Positions 26,353 to 36,106 are shown, counted from the first letter of the stretch. The stretch: 64,000 bases of DNA from Roseburia hominis (GCF_021531695.1 NZ_JADYUI010000004.1:62001-126000), one strand, 5' to 3'. Notes: generated by a model from the sequence alone, not told the origin. Program-made: numbers and translations.

Positions 26353-27225
26353 TTACTGAGCATCGATTGCTGTTTTTGTACGATCTGCATTATATACATA
26401 AAATCCTTTTCCGCTCTTTACACCAAGGTTTCCACCACGAACCATCTTACGGATCAATGGGCATGCACGATATTTGCTGTCGCCTGTTTCATTGTAAAGA
26501 ACATCCATGATTGCAAGGCAGATATCAAGACCGATGAAATCTCCTAATTCAAGAGGTCCCATTGGATGATTTGCACCAAGTTTCATTGCTGTATCAATAC
26601 CTGCAATATCAGAAACACCTTCCATCTTGATGAAAGCAGCTTCATTAATCATTGGGATTAAGATACGGTTAACAACGAATCCAGCTGCTTCATTAACCTG
26701 TACCGGTGTCTTTCCGATTTCTTCTGCAATTTTCTTAATTGCATCAACTGTTTCAACCGGTGTGTTTACTCCTGCAATAACCTCAACCAATTTCATACGA
26801 TCTGCCGGGTTAAAGAAATGCATACCAATCATTGGACGTGTTAAGCCATTTCCGATTTCTGTAATAGAAAGACTGGATGTATTAGAAGCAAAGATACATT
26901 CCGGTTTTGCAATCTTGTCCAACTCTGCAAATGTTGTTTTCTTAACTTCCATATTTTCAAATGCAGCTTCTACGATTAAATCACAATCAGCACATAAATC
27001 TTCTTTTAATCCTGGTGTGATCTTTGCAAGAATTGCATCAACCTTATCCTGTGTCATCTTTCCTTTTTCAACAAGTCTTGCATAGCCTTTTTCGATTTTA
27101 GCTTTTCCGTTCTCAGCCCACTCTTTCTTAATATCGCAAAGTGCAACCTCATAGCCGTCTACCATGGCAAATGCTTTTGCAATTCCCTGTCCCATAGTTC
27201 CTGCGCCAATAACTCCTACTTTCAT
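26353..27225 (-). CDS. hbd: 3-hydroxybutyryl-CoA dehydrogenase
   Basis: A 290-aa NAD(P)-dependent enzyme reducing acetoacetyl-CoA to 3-hydroxybutyryl-CoA. The Rossmann motif GVIGAGTMGQGIAKAFAM is at the N-terminus, the catalytic His lies in MIGMHFFNPADRMKLVE, and the C-terminal domain carries LGANHPMGPLELGDFIGLD. The ATG at 27223-27225 has AAGGAGG 9 bp upstream; the longer reading of 18 codons is rejected. No crotonase gene is found between it and bcd, unlike the classical crt-bcd-etfBA-hbd layout. Confidence 0.95.
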   Translation of the reverse strand: MKVGVIGAGTMGQGIAKAFAMVDGYEVALCDIKKEWAENGKAKIEKGYARLVEKGKMTQDKVDAILAKITPGLKEDLCADCDLIVEAAFENMEVKKTTFAELDKIAKPECIFASNTSSLSITEIGNGLTRPMIGMHFFNPADRMKLVEVIAGVNTPVETVDAIKKIAEEIGKTPVQVNEAAGFVVNRILIPMINEAAFIKMEGVSDIAGIDTAMKLGANHPMGPLELGDFIGLDICLAIMDVLYNETGDSKYRACPLIRKMVRGGNLGVKSGKGFYVYNADRTKTAIDAQ

Positions 27226-27312
27226 GAATAAAACCTCCTTGATATGATCATAATATATAACATAACATCCGGGAAGCAAAAATTACTTCCCGGGCATCAA
27301 TTTTTCTAAAAA

Positions 27313-28497
27313 TTAATCTCTTTCAACGATAGTTGAGCAACCCATACCACCGCCGATGCAAAGAGTTGCAAGACCTCTCTTAACGTCTCTCTTCTGCATT
27401 TCATGTAATAATGTAACGAGGATACGGCATCCTGAAGCTCCAACCGGATGTCCAAGTGCAATTGCACCACCATTTACATTTACTTTAGACATATCGAATT
27501 TCAAATCTCTTGCAACTGCAATAGACTGAGCAGCAAATGCTTCGTTTGCTTCGATTAAGTCCATATCATCAATAGAAAGACCTGTTCTCTCTAATACTTT
27601 TCTTGTAGAAGCAACCGGTCCAACACCCATGATTTCAGGTTCAACACCACCAAGAGCGCCTGCAACCCATGTAGCCATTGGTGTAACACCAAGTTCTTTT
27701 GCTTTTTCTTCGCTCATTACAACGATAGCTGCAGCACCATCATTGATACCGGAAGCATTACCCGCTGTAACAAGTCCGCCTTCTTTACCAGAGCAACATT
27801 TCAATTTGCTTAAAGATTCTTTTGTTGTTCCGGCACGAGGTCCTTCATCTTTTGCAAACATAACTGTTTCTTTCTTAACTTTAACCGGTACCGGTACGAT
27901 TTCATCATCAAACTTGCCTTCTGCAATAGCTTTTTCACATTTCTGCTGGCTGTTAGCTGAAAACTCATCTAATTCATCTCTAGTAATACCATATTTATCA
28001 CATACGTTCTCTGCTGTAATCATCATGTGGTAATGATTAAATGCATCTGTTAATGCATCGTTTACCATTGTATCGATGATTGTTGCATTGTTCATACGAT
28101 AACCAAAACGAGCTTTTGTCATAGCATATGGAGCCATGGACATATTTTCCATACCACCGGCAACAACGATATCTGCCTGTCCTGCTAAAATCTGAGTAGC
28201 AGCTTCGTTTACACATTTAAGACCGGAACCACATACTACATTCAATGTAACAGCCGGTACTTCAATTGGTAAACCTGCTTTAATGGAAGCCTGACGTGCA
28301 ACATTCTGTCCCTGTGCAGCCTGAATAACACATCCCATTAATACTTCATCAACCATTTCCGGTTTTACACCGGCTCTGTTCAATGCTTCTTTAATAACGA
28401 TTGCTCCTAACTCTGCTGCTGGAGTATTGCTTAATGCTCCACCCATTTTTCCGATTGCAGTACGACACGCACCTGCTAAAACAACTTTCTTTGCCAT
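27313..28497 (-). CDS. thlA: Acetyl-CoA acetyltransferase (thiolase)
   Basis: A 394-aa biosynthetic thiolase condensing two acetyl-CoA to acetoacetyl-CoA. The nucleophile Cys is in [14 protein letters not shown], the catalytic His in [11 protein letters not shown], and the second Cys in [12 protein letters not shown]. Start ATG has AAAAGGAG upstream. It is the first gene of the butyryl-CoA operon, 87 bp ahead of hbd, and its promoter is at 28604-28632. Full length compared with the family. Confidence 0.96.
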   Translation of the reverse strand: MAKKVVLAGACRTAIGKMGGALSNTPAAELGAIVIKEALNRAGVKPEMVDEVLMGCVIQAAQGQNVARQASIKAGLPIEVPAVTLNVVCGSGLKCVNEAATQILAGQADIVVAGGMENMSMAPYAMTKARFGYRMNNATIIDTMVNDALTDAFNHYHMMITAENVCDKYGITRDELDEFSANSQQKCEKAIAEGKFDDEIVPVPVKVKKETVMFAKDEGPRAGTTKESLSKLKCCSGKEGGLVTAGNASGINDGAAAIVVMSEEKAKELGVTPMATWVAGALGGVEPEIMGVGPVASTRKVLERTGLSIDDMDLIEANEAFAAQSIAVARDLKFDMSKVNVNGGAIALGHPVGASGCRILVTLLHEMQKRDVKRGLATLCIGGGMGCSTIVERD

Positions 28498-28562
28498 TGT
28501 CTCGTCTCCTTTTCATTTAACTAATTTTAGATGTTAATTTTTTAACAATCTTTTTGAAAAAA

Positions 28563-28632
28563 AATAAAAACGCCTCTTTTTTTGGCTTATTTTTACAATA
28601 TTTAGAATAGCATATTTTAGTTTTCATTGCAA
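28563..28632 (-). promoter_or_regulatory. Promoter and leader of the butyryl-CoA operon
   Basis: On the minus strand TTGCAA (28627-28632) and TATTCT (28604-28609) are separated by 17 bp. Just downstream a GCC/GGC hairpin with an A7-type loop is followed by TTTTTATTTTTTTT at 28563-28572, which looks like a weak terminator in the leader. Whether it attenuates is unknown. Confidence 0.55.
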
Positions 28633-28741
28633 GTTGAAAAATGTTTTTTTCTACATAATATTCACTTTTGTCCTTCTTCCACAAAAATCTCTCTCACTAT
28701 ATAATAGGAAGAAAAACTTTTGTGTATTGGACAAATATAAT

Positions 28742-28940
28742 CCCGAATTATTCACAGCCACCACACAGACAAGCCACAGACCAGCTACGCCAGCGTATCT
28801 GTCGCTGCTTCGCAGCTTTTGTCTGAGGCTGTGTGGTGGGTGAATCCTATTCACCCGCCAAGTGAAATCATAAATTCGGCTTACAAGCAAGCTTGACGCA
28901 CGAATTACAGATTTCACTTGGCTGCTGTGAATAATTCGGG
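28742..28940. mobile_element. 199-bp MITE-like element with 17-bp inverted ends
   Basis: The ends CCCGAATTATTCACAGC (28742-28758) and its exact reverse complement (28924-28940) are flanked by direct ATAAT copies at 28737-28741 and 28941-28945, which looks like a 5-bp target duplication. Inside are two further stems: GCCAAGTGAAATC/GATTTCACTTGGC and GGGTGAAT/ATTCACCC, plus a CCACACAG/CTGTGTGG arm. The element starts at the stop codon of the SleB gene and ends about 110 bp before the thlA promoter. No transposase is encoded. Confidence 0.75.
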
Positions 28941-28944
28941 ATAA

Positions 28945-30123
28945 TTAATAAAATACATGATTTCCAATTACAGTTCCCTGAATTACACCATTGTTGGTTC
29001 TAAAATATAAAAACTGATTCGTAATATTTCCATTTAATACTTCCTGCGCCGCCTGCATACAGGATGCCGATGTAAGTCCGGAGCCTAAAACCGTTGCAAG
29101 TCTTCCGCTGGCAACCGGCGAAAACTGTCCTCCCTGATAGATAACTCCGGAGATAGAATTCGGATAATGAGCACTTCGTACACGGTTTATGACTACGCTT
29201 CCTACTGCAAGCTGACCTTCATAGCTTTCTCCGCCTGCCTCACAATAGATTAACGCCGCAAGTAATGACAAATCCCCTTCTCCCGATGGAAGAGGTGTCG
29301 CCGTACCTGCTGCCAGCGCTGCAGCAGCTTCTTCCTCCTGACGCTTAATCTCCGCCAGACGTGCCGCATCTTCTTTTGCTTTTTGAATTTCAAGCTGTTT
29401 CTCATATTCTTTCTGCTCATTGATCTTTGCTTCCAGATCTGCTGCCACACTTTGTTGATCCGAAATATTTGCCGTATACTGTGAAATTGTATTTTGTGTG
29501 TCAGAAATCAAATTCTTTACTTCGCTCTGTTTGCTTTTCAAATCTGCTTCCAGTGCCAGAAGTTCTGTTTCTTCTGCTTCAAGTTCCGTTTTCTTATTCA
29601 CTATATCTTCCTGCGTTTTCTGATACTGTATCAGCATATCTCTGTCATAACTGCTGATTTCTTCCACATAATCCGCTTTGTTCAATAAGTCAGAGATAGA
29701 TTCTGATTCAAACAGCAATGCCATAATACTCTGATCCCCGTTTTCGTACATAAATTGAATTCTAAGTTTCATTGCTTCATACTGTGATGCTGACTTTTCC
29801 TCTGCTTTTACCAAAGCTGATTTTGTATCTTCTATCTCTTTATTTTTTGCCACAACATTATTTTGAATCTCTTCCAAAGAACCGCTGACATCCGAAAGCT
29901 TTTGATTTAAGCCACTAAGTTTTCCCTCCATGTCACTTCTTTGCTGATTCAAATCCTCAATCTGCTGCTCGGCATCTTCTTTCTGTTGTGTCAGATCATC
30001 TATCTTCTGATTTGTTGCATCAATTTTATCCTGCGTATCTGCAAATACAGGAAATGACACAAAGAATGACAAGAATAATACACTAATCATTACTTTTTTC
30101 ATATATTTAAAAAAATTATGCAT
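28945..30123 (-). CDS. Coiled-coil cell-wall hydrolase with SleB domain
   Basis: A 392-aa secreted protein. A signal peptide (MKKVMISVLFLSFFVSF, cleaved near VFA-DTQ) is followed by a long coiled coil (about residues 30-255, with many DLNQQ, EEIQN heptads) resembling PcsB/CwlO-type proteins. The C-terminal 115 residues are a SleB-like lytic domain with LAALIYCEAGGESYEGQLAVGSV, catalytic Glu in YCEAGGE, and SVVINRV. The ATG at 30121-30123 has GGAAGG upstream. The wall target or partner is unknown. Its stop lies against the 199-bp element. Confidence 0.85.
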   Translation of the reverse strand: MHNFFKYMKKVMISVLFLSFFVSFPVFADTQDKIDATNQKIDDLTQQKEDAEQQIEDLNQQRSDMEGKLSGLNQKLSDVSGSLEEIQNNVVAKNKEIEDTKSALVKAEEKSASQYEAMKLRIQFMYENGDQSIMALLFESESISDLLNKADYVEEISSYDRDMLIQYQKTQEDIVNKKTELEAEETELLALEADLKSKQSEVKNLISDTQNTISQYTANISDQQSVAADLEAKINEQKEYEKQLEIQKAKEDAARLAEIKRQEEEAAAALAAGTATPLPSGEGDLSLLAALIYCEAGGESYEGQLAVGSVVINRVRSAHYPNSISGVIYQGGQFSPVASGRLATVLGSGLTSASCMQAAQEVLNGNITNQFLYFRTNNGVIQGTVIGNHVFY

Positions 30124-30187
30124 AACCCTTCCTTCCCAATGCATCATTTAATAATCGGAAATATTACCATAAATAGATTATACATTA

Positions 30188-30216
30188 TTGTATTTCGTCT
30201 TTCAATATGCTAAAAT
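30188..30216 (+). promoter_or_regulatory. Promoter of the HD-GYP-like gene
   Basis: TTGTAT (30188-30193) and TAAAAT (30211-30216) are separated by 17 bp and lie about 70 bp before the start, which has GGAGGG 8 bp upstream. Confidence 0.6.
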
Positions 30217-30284
30217 TTACTATATGGGATTAAAAATGTAGTATTAAATATACTATTCGGCATACATAATGGAGGGTATAGATT

Positions 30285-31478
30285 ATGCAATTTGTTGAAG
30301 CAAAAGACTTAAAGCCGGGCATGCGCCTTGCAAAACCAATCTACAACAAAAACGGGGTTTTGTTATACGAACGTGACACAAAGCTGAGCGTTCAGGTTAT
30401 TAACAATATTCAAAATTTCATGCTAATTGGTGTATACATTTTAGAGCCGGCAGAACCTCTTCCACCTCTTTCAAAAGAAGAATTGGAATTTGAGCAGTTT
30501 CAGACTGTTGCCATGTTCCAGCTCCGAACCAATATTGATCTTTTAAAAAACGAAAAAGCCCCGGAATCTTTAGATTCTCTGGTTGAAGAAATTATAAAGA
30601 ATTATGGTAGTCTTGACCATAAATTACGCTTTACGCAAAATATTCGAAGTTCCGGTGATTTTGTATACAAACATGCACTCAGTGTTGCTATTCTTGCAGC
30701 AATGATCTCTCATACATTAGGAGCTTCTCACAGTATCCAACGTTCCATCGTTACCGCTGCATTGCTTTATGATTATGGATATATTTTTGTTCCTCAGGAA
30801 ATTTTAGATAAAGGTGACAATCTTACCGCAGAAGAAAGCAAGCAGATACAGAATCATCGAATTGCCGCTTATGAAGCATTAATGCGGATTTCAAATGGCT
30901 ATGAATTCCCGGATAAATCCTTAGCATACATTTCCCAGATGGTTCGCTATGGTACCGAAACCAATATGCAGAGTCTTGCCGGAGATGCTCATATTGCATG
31001 GCTGGATGGTACAAAGATTCTTCAGGTTGCTGATGTCTTTGATCGTATGACTGCAATGCGTTTGCACCGGAATCCAATTTCCGAATTGCAGGCAATCCGT
31101 TATATTAAGGGCTCACCAAAATCTTATGATAAAGATGTTGTTGCTGCCCTTGCTGCAAGTATCTGCATCCTTCCTCCTGGAAGTTGTGTAGATTTAAACT
31201 CCGGTGAAAAAGCACTGGTTATCGAAGAAAATCCGGAAGATTTCACCCGTCCTTTACTCTTAATCTTCTCAGATAATGAATTATGTGACTTAAGACAACA
31301 AGGTGCCAAACCGGGGATTCACGTTAAAGACGTTATGAAGACCATGGACAACCGTATTGTGATGGATGAAGAAACTTTAAAACAATTTATCGCAGATGAA
31401 CCTTTGAAAGAAACCGCAGAACGTTTCCGCAAGAAAAAACGTCGTCAAATTATTCGTGCAAAAGCTAAAAAAGCATAA
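30285..31478 (+). CDS. Degenerate HD-GYP-domain protein
   Basis: A 397-aa cytoplasmic protein. The N-terminal 60 residues match the small domain that often precedes HD-GYP (LKPGMRLAKPIYNKNGVLLY). The HD domain begins near residue 125. The HD motif is altered: LLYDYGYIFVP where HDIGKIGIP is expected, with His replaced by Tyr, and the usual HP is HR in QNHRIAAYEAL. ADVFDRMTAM keeps one conserved Asp. The GYP motif is not present. Metal binding and c-di-GMP cleavage are therefore unlikely; it may bind nucleotide or act as a scaffold. The C-terminal 40 residues are very basic. Confidence 0.85.
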   Translation: MQFVEAKDLKPGMRLAKPIYNKNGVLLYERDTKLSVQVINNIQNFMLIGVYILEPAEPLPPLSKEELEFEQFQTVAMFQLRTNIDLLKNEKAPESLDSLVEEIIKNYGSLDHKLRFTQNIRSSGDFVYKHALSVAILAAMISHTLGASHSIQRSIVTAALLYDYGYIFVPQEILDKGDNLTAEESKQIQNHRIAAYEALMRISNGYEFPDKSLAYISQMVRYGTETNMQSLAGDAHIAWLDGTKILQVADVFDRMTAMRLHRNPISELQAIRYIKGSPKSYDKDVVAALAASICILPPGSCVDLNSGEKALVIEENPEDFTRPLLLIFSDNELCDLRQQGAKPGIHVKDVMKTMDNRIVMDEETLKQFIADEPLKETAERFRKKKRRQIIRAKAKKA

Positions 31479-31526
31479 TTCCTAAAAGACCTGTTCCGCT
31501 TTGCACGTAAAATGTATGAAATATTT

Positions 31527-31560
31527 AAAAAAGAACTGCCGAATCCGGCAGTTCTTTTTT
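31527..31560. terminator. Bidirectional terminator, HD-GYP / carB
   Basis: AAAAAAGAACTGCCG pairs with CGGCAGTTCTTTTTT around a short loop, between convergent genes. Confidence 0.9.
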
Positions 31561-31566
31561 ATTTAC

Positions 31567-31600
31567 AGTAACAGTTATGGGCATAAGCTGAACTGTTACT
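31567..31600. repeat. Short palindrome C, copy 2, downstream of carB
   Basis: AGTAACAGTT pairs with AACTGTTACT (10 bp) around a 14-nt loop. It shares the CAGTTCAGC and CCATAACTGTTA core with 8034-8055; a half copy GACAGTTCAGCTT occurs near 62010 on the minus strand. It lies 16 bp past the carB stop. Confidence 0.6.
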
Positions 31601-31615
31601 ATTTACATATGAAAT

Positions 31616-34600
31616 TTAAAAATTTCCCTGATTTTTTACTTTTGCAATATCTATTAAGGTCAATGTTTCCTCTGCATTTTCAAGACTGGTTGCCAATGCA
31701 TTGGCTGTATCCATCGCTGTAATACAATTTACACCCGTTTCGATTGCATTTCTTCGAATCAAAAATCCATCTCTTGATTTATCACGTCCCTGCGTCGGAG
31801 TATCAATAACCAAATCAATCTTATGACCAAGAATCAAATCCATGACATTTGGAGATTCCTGAGAAATCTTATTGACGCGGAGTGCATTTACACCCTTTTC
31901 CTGTAAGAATTTTGCAGTGCTTCTGGTTGCATATATCTTATATCCTAATTTTTCAAATCGTTTTGCAACCTCAGCAGCTTCTGGCTTATCTGCATCTTTT
32001 ACCGTAATAATCATTTGCTTATACTTCGGCAACTCAACACCGGCACCAAGGAATGCCTTATACAATGCTTCATTAAATGTTTTTGCAATACCAAGACACT
32101 CACCGGTAGATTTCATTTCCGGTCCAAGACTAATCTCTGCTCCACGAATCTTCTCAAAGGAGAATACCGGCATCTTAATTGCGAAATAGTCTGCTGCCGG
32201 CTGAAGTCCCGGTTCATAACCAAGATCTTTTATCTTCTTTCCGATAATTACCTCTGTTGCAAGATCTACAATCGGAATACCTGTCACTTTACTAATATAT
32301 GGTACTGTTCTGGAAGAACGCGGATTTACTTCGATTACATAAACTTCTTCGCCCATTGCAATAAACTGAATATTGATAAGTCCGATTACATGCAACGCTT
32401 TTGCCAGTCTTCTGGAATACTCTGCAATCGTTTCTTTTACGGTATCACTGATTGTCGGTGCCGGATATACTGAAATACTGTCTCCGGAATGGACACCCGT
32501 TCTTTCAATATGTTCCATAATACCAGGAATCAGAATATCAGTTCCGTCGCATACTGCATCAACTTCTATTTCCTTACCCTGCAGGTACTTATCTACCAAA
32601 ATCGGATGATCCTGTTCATAGCGATTAATGACAGCCATAAATTCTTCGATTTCTTCATCAGAAAAGGCAATCTGCATGCCCTGACCACCAAGTACATAGG
32701 AAGGACGAACCAATACCGGATAACCAAGACGATTTGCTACTGCTTTTGCTTCTTCTGCCGTATATACCGTTCCACCTGCCGCTCTTGGAATTCCCGTTTC
32801 TTCCAGTATTTTATCAAATAATTCCCTGTCTTCGGCTGCATCGACATCTTCGGCTTTTGTTCCAAGAATCGGAACTCCCATCTTCATAAGGCTTTCCGTC
32901 AATTTGATTGCCGTCTGTCCACCAAACTGAACAACTGCTCCATCCGGTTTTTCGATATTTACAATATTCTCCACATCTTCCGGTGTAAGAGGTTCAAAAT
33001 AAAGCTTGTCTGCAATGTCAAAGTCAGTACTTACTGTTTCAGGATTATTGTTGATAATAATCGTTTCATATCCCTCTTTCGCAAATGCCCAGGTAGCATG
33101 TACAGAACAGAAGTCAAACTCGATACCCTGTCCGATACGAATTGGACCGGAACCAAGCACCAGCACTTTTTTCTTCGGATTTGTTTTTATTACTTCGTCT
33201 TCACTTCCGAAGCAGGAATAATAATATGGTGTCGTTGCTTCAAACTCAGCCGCACAGGTATCAACCATCTTAAATGCTGCCGTAATTCCATTGTCATAAC
33301 GCATTTTTTTGATTTCGTCTTCTGTCTTTCCGGTAAGTTCTGCAATGACATTATCCGGGAATTCAATTCTTTTTGCTTCTTTCAATAATTCTACGGTAAG
33401 CGGCTGTTCTTTTAATGCTTTTTCCATCTCTACCAAAATTGCTAATTTATCAATAAACCACTTATCAATTTTGGTAATTTCATGAATCTTGTCATAGCTG
33501 ACATTTCTACGGAGCGCTTCTGCAATCACCCAGATTCTTCTATCATCTACGACATGAAGCTGCTTATCTAATTCTTCATCGGAAAGTTCTGTAAAATCAT
33601 AAGACATTAAACTGTCTACATGCTGTTCCAAAGAACGAATTGCTTTCATCAGAGCACCTTCAAAGTTATTGCAAATACTCATAACTTCTCCGGTCGCTTT
33701 CATCTGTGTGGTCAAAGTACGTTTTGCCGTAATAAACTTATCAAACGGAAGTCTTGGTATCTTAACAACACAGTAATCCAGCATAGGTTCAAAACTTGCA
33801 TATGTCTTTCCGGTAATTGCATTTTTAATCTCATCCAGCGTATATCCAAGTGCTATCTTTGCTGCAACCTTTGCAATCGGATATCCGGTTGCCTTAGAAG
33901 CCAAAGCAGAAGAACGGCTTACACGTGGATTTACCTCGATAACACAATATTCAAAGGTATCCGGATTAAGCGCATACTGCACATTACATCCACCGGTAAT
34001 ATTAAGTTCAGAAATAATATTGAGTGCTGATGTACGAAGCATCTGGTACTCTTTATCGCCCAAAGTCTGGGATGGTGCAACTACGATACTGTCTCCGGTA
34101 TGCACGCCGACCGGATCGATATTTTCCATATTACATACGGTAATGCAGTTCCCATTCGCATCACGCATTACTTCGTATTCGATTTCTTTCCAACCTGCAA
34201 TACAACGCTCTACCAATACTTCACCAACACGGCTTAAGCGAAGACCATTAGAAAGAATATCAATAAGTTCCGTCTCATTGTGTGCAATTCCACCACCACT
34301 TCCTCCAAGTGTATAGGCAGGACGAAGTACTACCGGATAACCAATGGTATTGGTAAATTTAATACCATCTTCTACATTATGAACAACTAAGGATGCAGCT
34401 ACCGGCTCGCCTAACTTCTCCATGGTATCCTTAAATGCCTGACGGTCTTCCGCTCTGTAAATCGTTTCTGCTGTCGTACCGATTAATTTCACGCCCTGTT
34501 CTTCTAAAAAACCGCTCTCTGCAAGCTCCATACCAAGATTAAGACCTGCCTGTCCACCTAATGTAGGAAGGACACTGTCCGGCTTCTCCTTGATAATAAT

Positions 34601-34828
34601 CTGTTTTAATACATCAATCGTAAGCGGCTCAATATAGACCTGATCCGCAATATTTTTATCTGTCATAATGGTTGCCGGGTTTGAGTTTACCAGACACACC
34701 TCAACACCTTCTTCTTTCAAAGAACGACATGCCTGTGTACCTGCATAATCAAACTCTGCTGCCTGTCCGATGACGATAGGACCGGAACCGATTACTAAAA
34801 CTTTTTTAATCTCTTTATTTCTTGGCAT
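31616..34828 (-). CDS. carB: Carbamoyl-phosphate synthase, large subunit
   Basis: A 1070-aa enzyme that makes carbamoyl phosphate for pyrimidine and arginine synthesis. It has the two homologous ATP-grasp halves (each beginning GSGPIVIGQAAEFDYAG or GSGPIRIGQGIEFDFC) and a C-terminal MGS-like regulatory domain with YATRSTAKFLQEKGV. Length and motifs are normal. Its ATG shares a base with the carA stop (TAATG), so the subunits are translated together. Transcription is likely controlled at the carA leader. Confidence 0.97.
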   Translation of the reverse strand: MPRNKEIKKVLVIGSGPIVIGQAAEFDYAGTQACRSLKEEGVEVCLVNSNPATIMTDKNIADQVYIEPLTIDVLKQIIIKEKPDSVLPTLGGQAGLNLGMELAESGFLEEQGVKLIGTTAETIYRAEDRQAFKDTMEKLGEPVAASLVVHNVEDGIKFTNTIGYPVVLRPAYTLGGSGGGIAHNETELIDILSNGLRLSRVGEVLVERCIAGWKEIEYEVMRDANGNCITVCNMENIDPVGVHTGDSIVVAPSQTLGDKEYQMLRTSALNIISELNITGGCNVQYALNPDTFEYCVIEVNPRVSRSSALASKATGYPIAKVAAKIALGYTLDEIKNAITGKTYASFEPMLDYCVVKIPRLPFDKFITAKRTLTTQMKATGEVMSICNNFEGALMKAIRSLEQHVDSLMSYDFTELSDEELDKQLHVVDDRRIWVIAEALRRNVSYDKIHEITKIDKWFIDKLAILVEMEKALKEQPLTVELLKEAKRIEFPDNVIAELTGKTEDEIKKMRYDNGITAAFKMVDTCAAEFEATTPYYYSCFGSEDEVIKTNPKKKVLVLGSGPIRIGQGIEFDFCSVHATWAFAKEGYETIIINNNPETVSTDFDIADKLYFEPLTPEDVENIVNIEKPDGAVVQFGGQTAIKLTESLMKMGVPILGTKAEDVDAAEDRELFDKILEETGIPRAAGGTVYTAEEAKAVANRLGYPVLVRPSYVLGGQGMQIAFSDEEIEEFMAVINRYEQDHPILVDKYLQGKEIEVDAVCDGTDILIPGIMEHIERTGVHSGDSISVYPAPTISDTVKETIAEYSRRLAKALHVIGLINIQFIAMGEEVYVIEVNPRSSRTVPYISKVTGIPIVDLATEVIIGKKIKDLGYEPGLQPAADYFAIKMPVFSFEKIRGAEISLGPEMKSTGECLGIAKTFNEALYKAFLGAGVELPKYKQMIITVKDADKPEAAEVAKRFEKLGYKIYATRSTAKFLQEKGVNALRVNKISQESPNVMDLILGHKIDLVIDTPTQGRDKSRDGFLIRRNAIETGVNCITAMDTANALATSLENAEETLTLIDIAKVKNQGNF

Positions 34829-35898
34829 TATTTTGTCCCTCCCATCATCTCTATAAATCTGTCAAATAAGTAGGCTGAATCCTGTGGTCCCGGACACGCT
34901 TCCGGATGGAACTGTACGGTAAAAATATTTTTTCCTACATAACGAAGACCTTCATTCGTACCATCATTCACATTAATAAACGCCGGTTCTGCCACATTCG
35001 GATCTAACGTATCCATATCCACTACATAACCATGATTCTGGGATGAAATGTAAACGCGGTTTGTCGCAAGATCTTTGACCGGATGATTTCCTCCTCTGTG
35101 ACCATATTTCATCTTATGTGTGTCTGCTCCGGTTGCAAGTGCCATAAGCTGATGTCCAAGACAAATTGCAAAAATCGGAGTATCGGAATCATAAAGCTTT
35201 TTAATTTCTTTTATAATCTCTTTACATTCCTTTGGATCTCCGGGCCCGTTACTTAGCATAATTCCGTCCGGATTCTCTTTTAAAATCTCTTCTGCTGAAG
35301 TATGTGCCGGATAAATGGTCACTTCACATCCTCTTTTGTTTAGGGAGTTCGCAATATTATTTTTTGCTCCCAAATCAAGTAAAGCAACTCGCTTTCCTTT
35401 TCCTTCTAAGACACTTTTCTCAGTACAGGTTACTTTATCTACCACATTACCTGTCCGGTATTCTTTCAGGCGGGGAATAATTTCATCCAGATTGTAATTT
35501 TCATTGGTAGTAATCATTCCATTCATGGTACCTTTTTCACGCAAAATCTTAGTAAGGGCTCTGGTATCAATACCTGCGATTCCTGGAATGTCATATTTTG
35601 CCAGAAAATCCTGAATGGTTCCTTCACATCTGAAATTGCTCGGCATTCTGGATAACTCTCTTACAATATAGCCATCCGGCCAAGGTCTTTTTGACTCCAT
35701 ATCCGGTGTAATTCCATAATTTCCAATTAATGGATAAGTCATAACAACTGCCTGTCCGGCATAAGACGGATCTGTCAACACCTCCAAATAGCCTGTCATG
35801 GAAGTGTTAAATACGATCTCACTTATGACTTCTTTCGTAGAACCAATACTGGTTCCGGTAAATACATTCCCATCTTCGAGTATAAGAAAAGCCTTCAT
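34828..35898 (-). CDS. carA: Carbamoyl-phosphate synthase, small subunit
   Basis: A 356-aa glutaminase subunit that supplies ammonia to CarB. The C-terminal class I amidotransferase domain has the nucleophile Cys in PIFAICLGHQLMALA and the His-Glu pair in FHPEACPGP. The N-terminal domain includes FNTSMTGYLEVLTDPSYAGQ. Start ATG has GGTAAAGG upstream. It is the first gene of the operon and follows a leader of about 200 nt with a terminator-like hairpin. Confidence 0.97.
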   Translation of the reverse strand: MKAFLILEDGNVFTGTSIGSTKEVISEIVFNTSMTGYLEVLTDPSYAGQAVVMTYPLIGNYGITPDMESKRPWPDGYIVRELSRMPSNFRCEGTIQDFLAKYDIPGIAGIDTRALTKILREKGTMNGMITTNENYNLDEIIPRLKEYRTGNVVDKVTCTEKSVLEGKGKRVALLDLGAKNNIANSLNKRGCEVTIYPAHTSAEEILKENPDGIMLSNGPGDPKECKEIIKEIKKLYDSDTPIFAICLGHQLMALATGADTHKMKYGHRGGNHPVKDLATNRVYISSQNHGYVVDMDTLDPNVAEPAFINVNDGTNEGLRYVGKNIFTVQFHPEACPGPQDSAYLFDRFIEMMGGTK

Positions 35899-36100
35899 TC
35901 CTTTACCTGTCCTTTCTATTTTTTCTCAAAAAAAAAGAGTGAAACATCTCTTTTTCTTTCTTTGCAGTATGCAATTTTATCTTCTTTGGCGTATCCTTTT
36001 CTGCCTACAAACAGTATTACCAAACTGTTTTTCTCTGCAAGTTATGCCTTTCTATACAAGAAAAAGCGGCAGGCATAGTCACACCTTTTATACCTAAATT
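35899..36100 (-). promoter_or_regulatory. Structured leader with terminator upstream of carAB
   Basis: The 200-nt leader RNA has a 7-bp hairpin UAUGCCU/AGGCAUA (36043-36077), an AAACAGU/ACUGUUU hairpin (36009-36030), a long-range UUGCAG/CUGCAA pairing (35960-36041), and a final AAAAAGAG/CUCUUUUU hairpin with a long U run (35928-35955) just before the ribosome site. CUGCC could instead pair with GGCAG, so alternative folds exist. I recognise no PyrR box or known riboswitch. The stretch holds no gene. Confidence 0.55.
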
Positions 36101-36106
36101 GTAAAA

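Noticed and set aside
28651-28917. 88-aa minus-strand frame inside the 199-bp element
   Set aside because: It lies within a palindrome-rich element with no ribosome site and no recognisable protein pattern.
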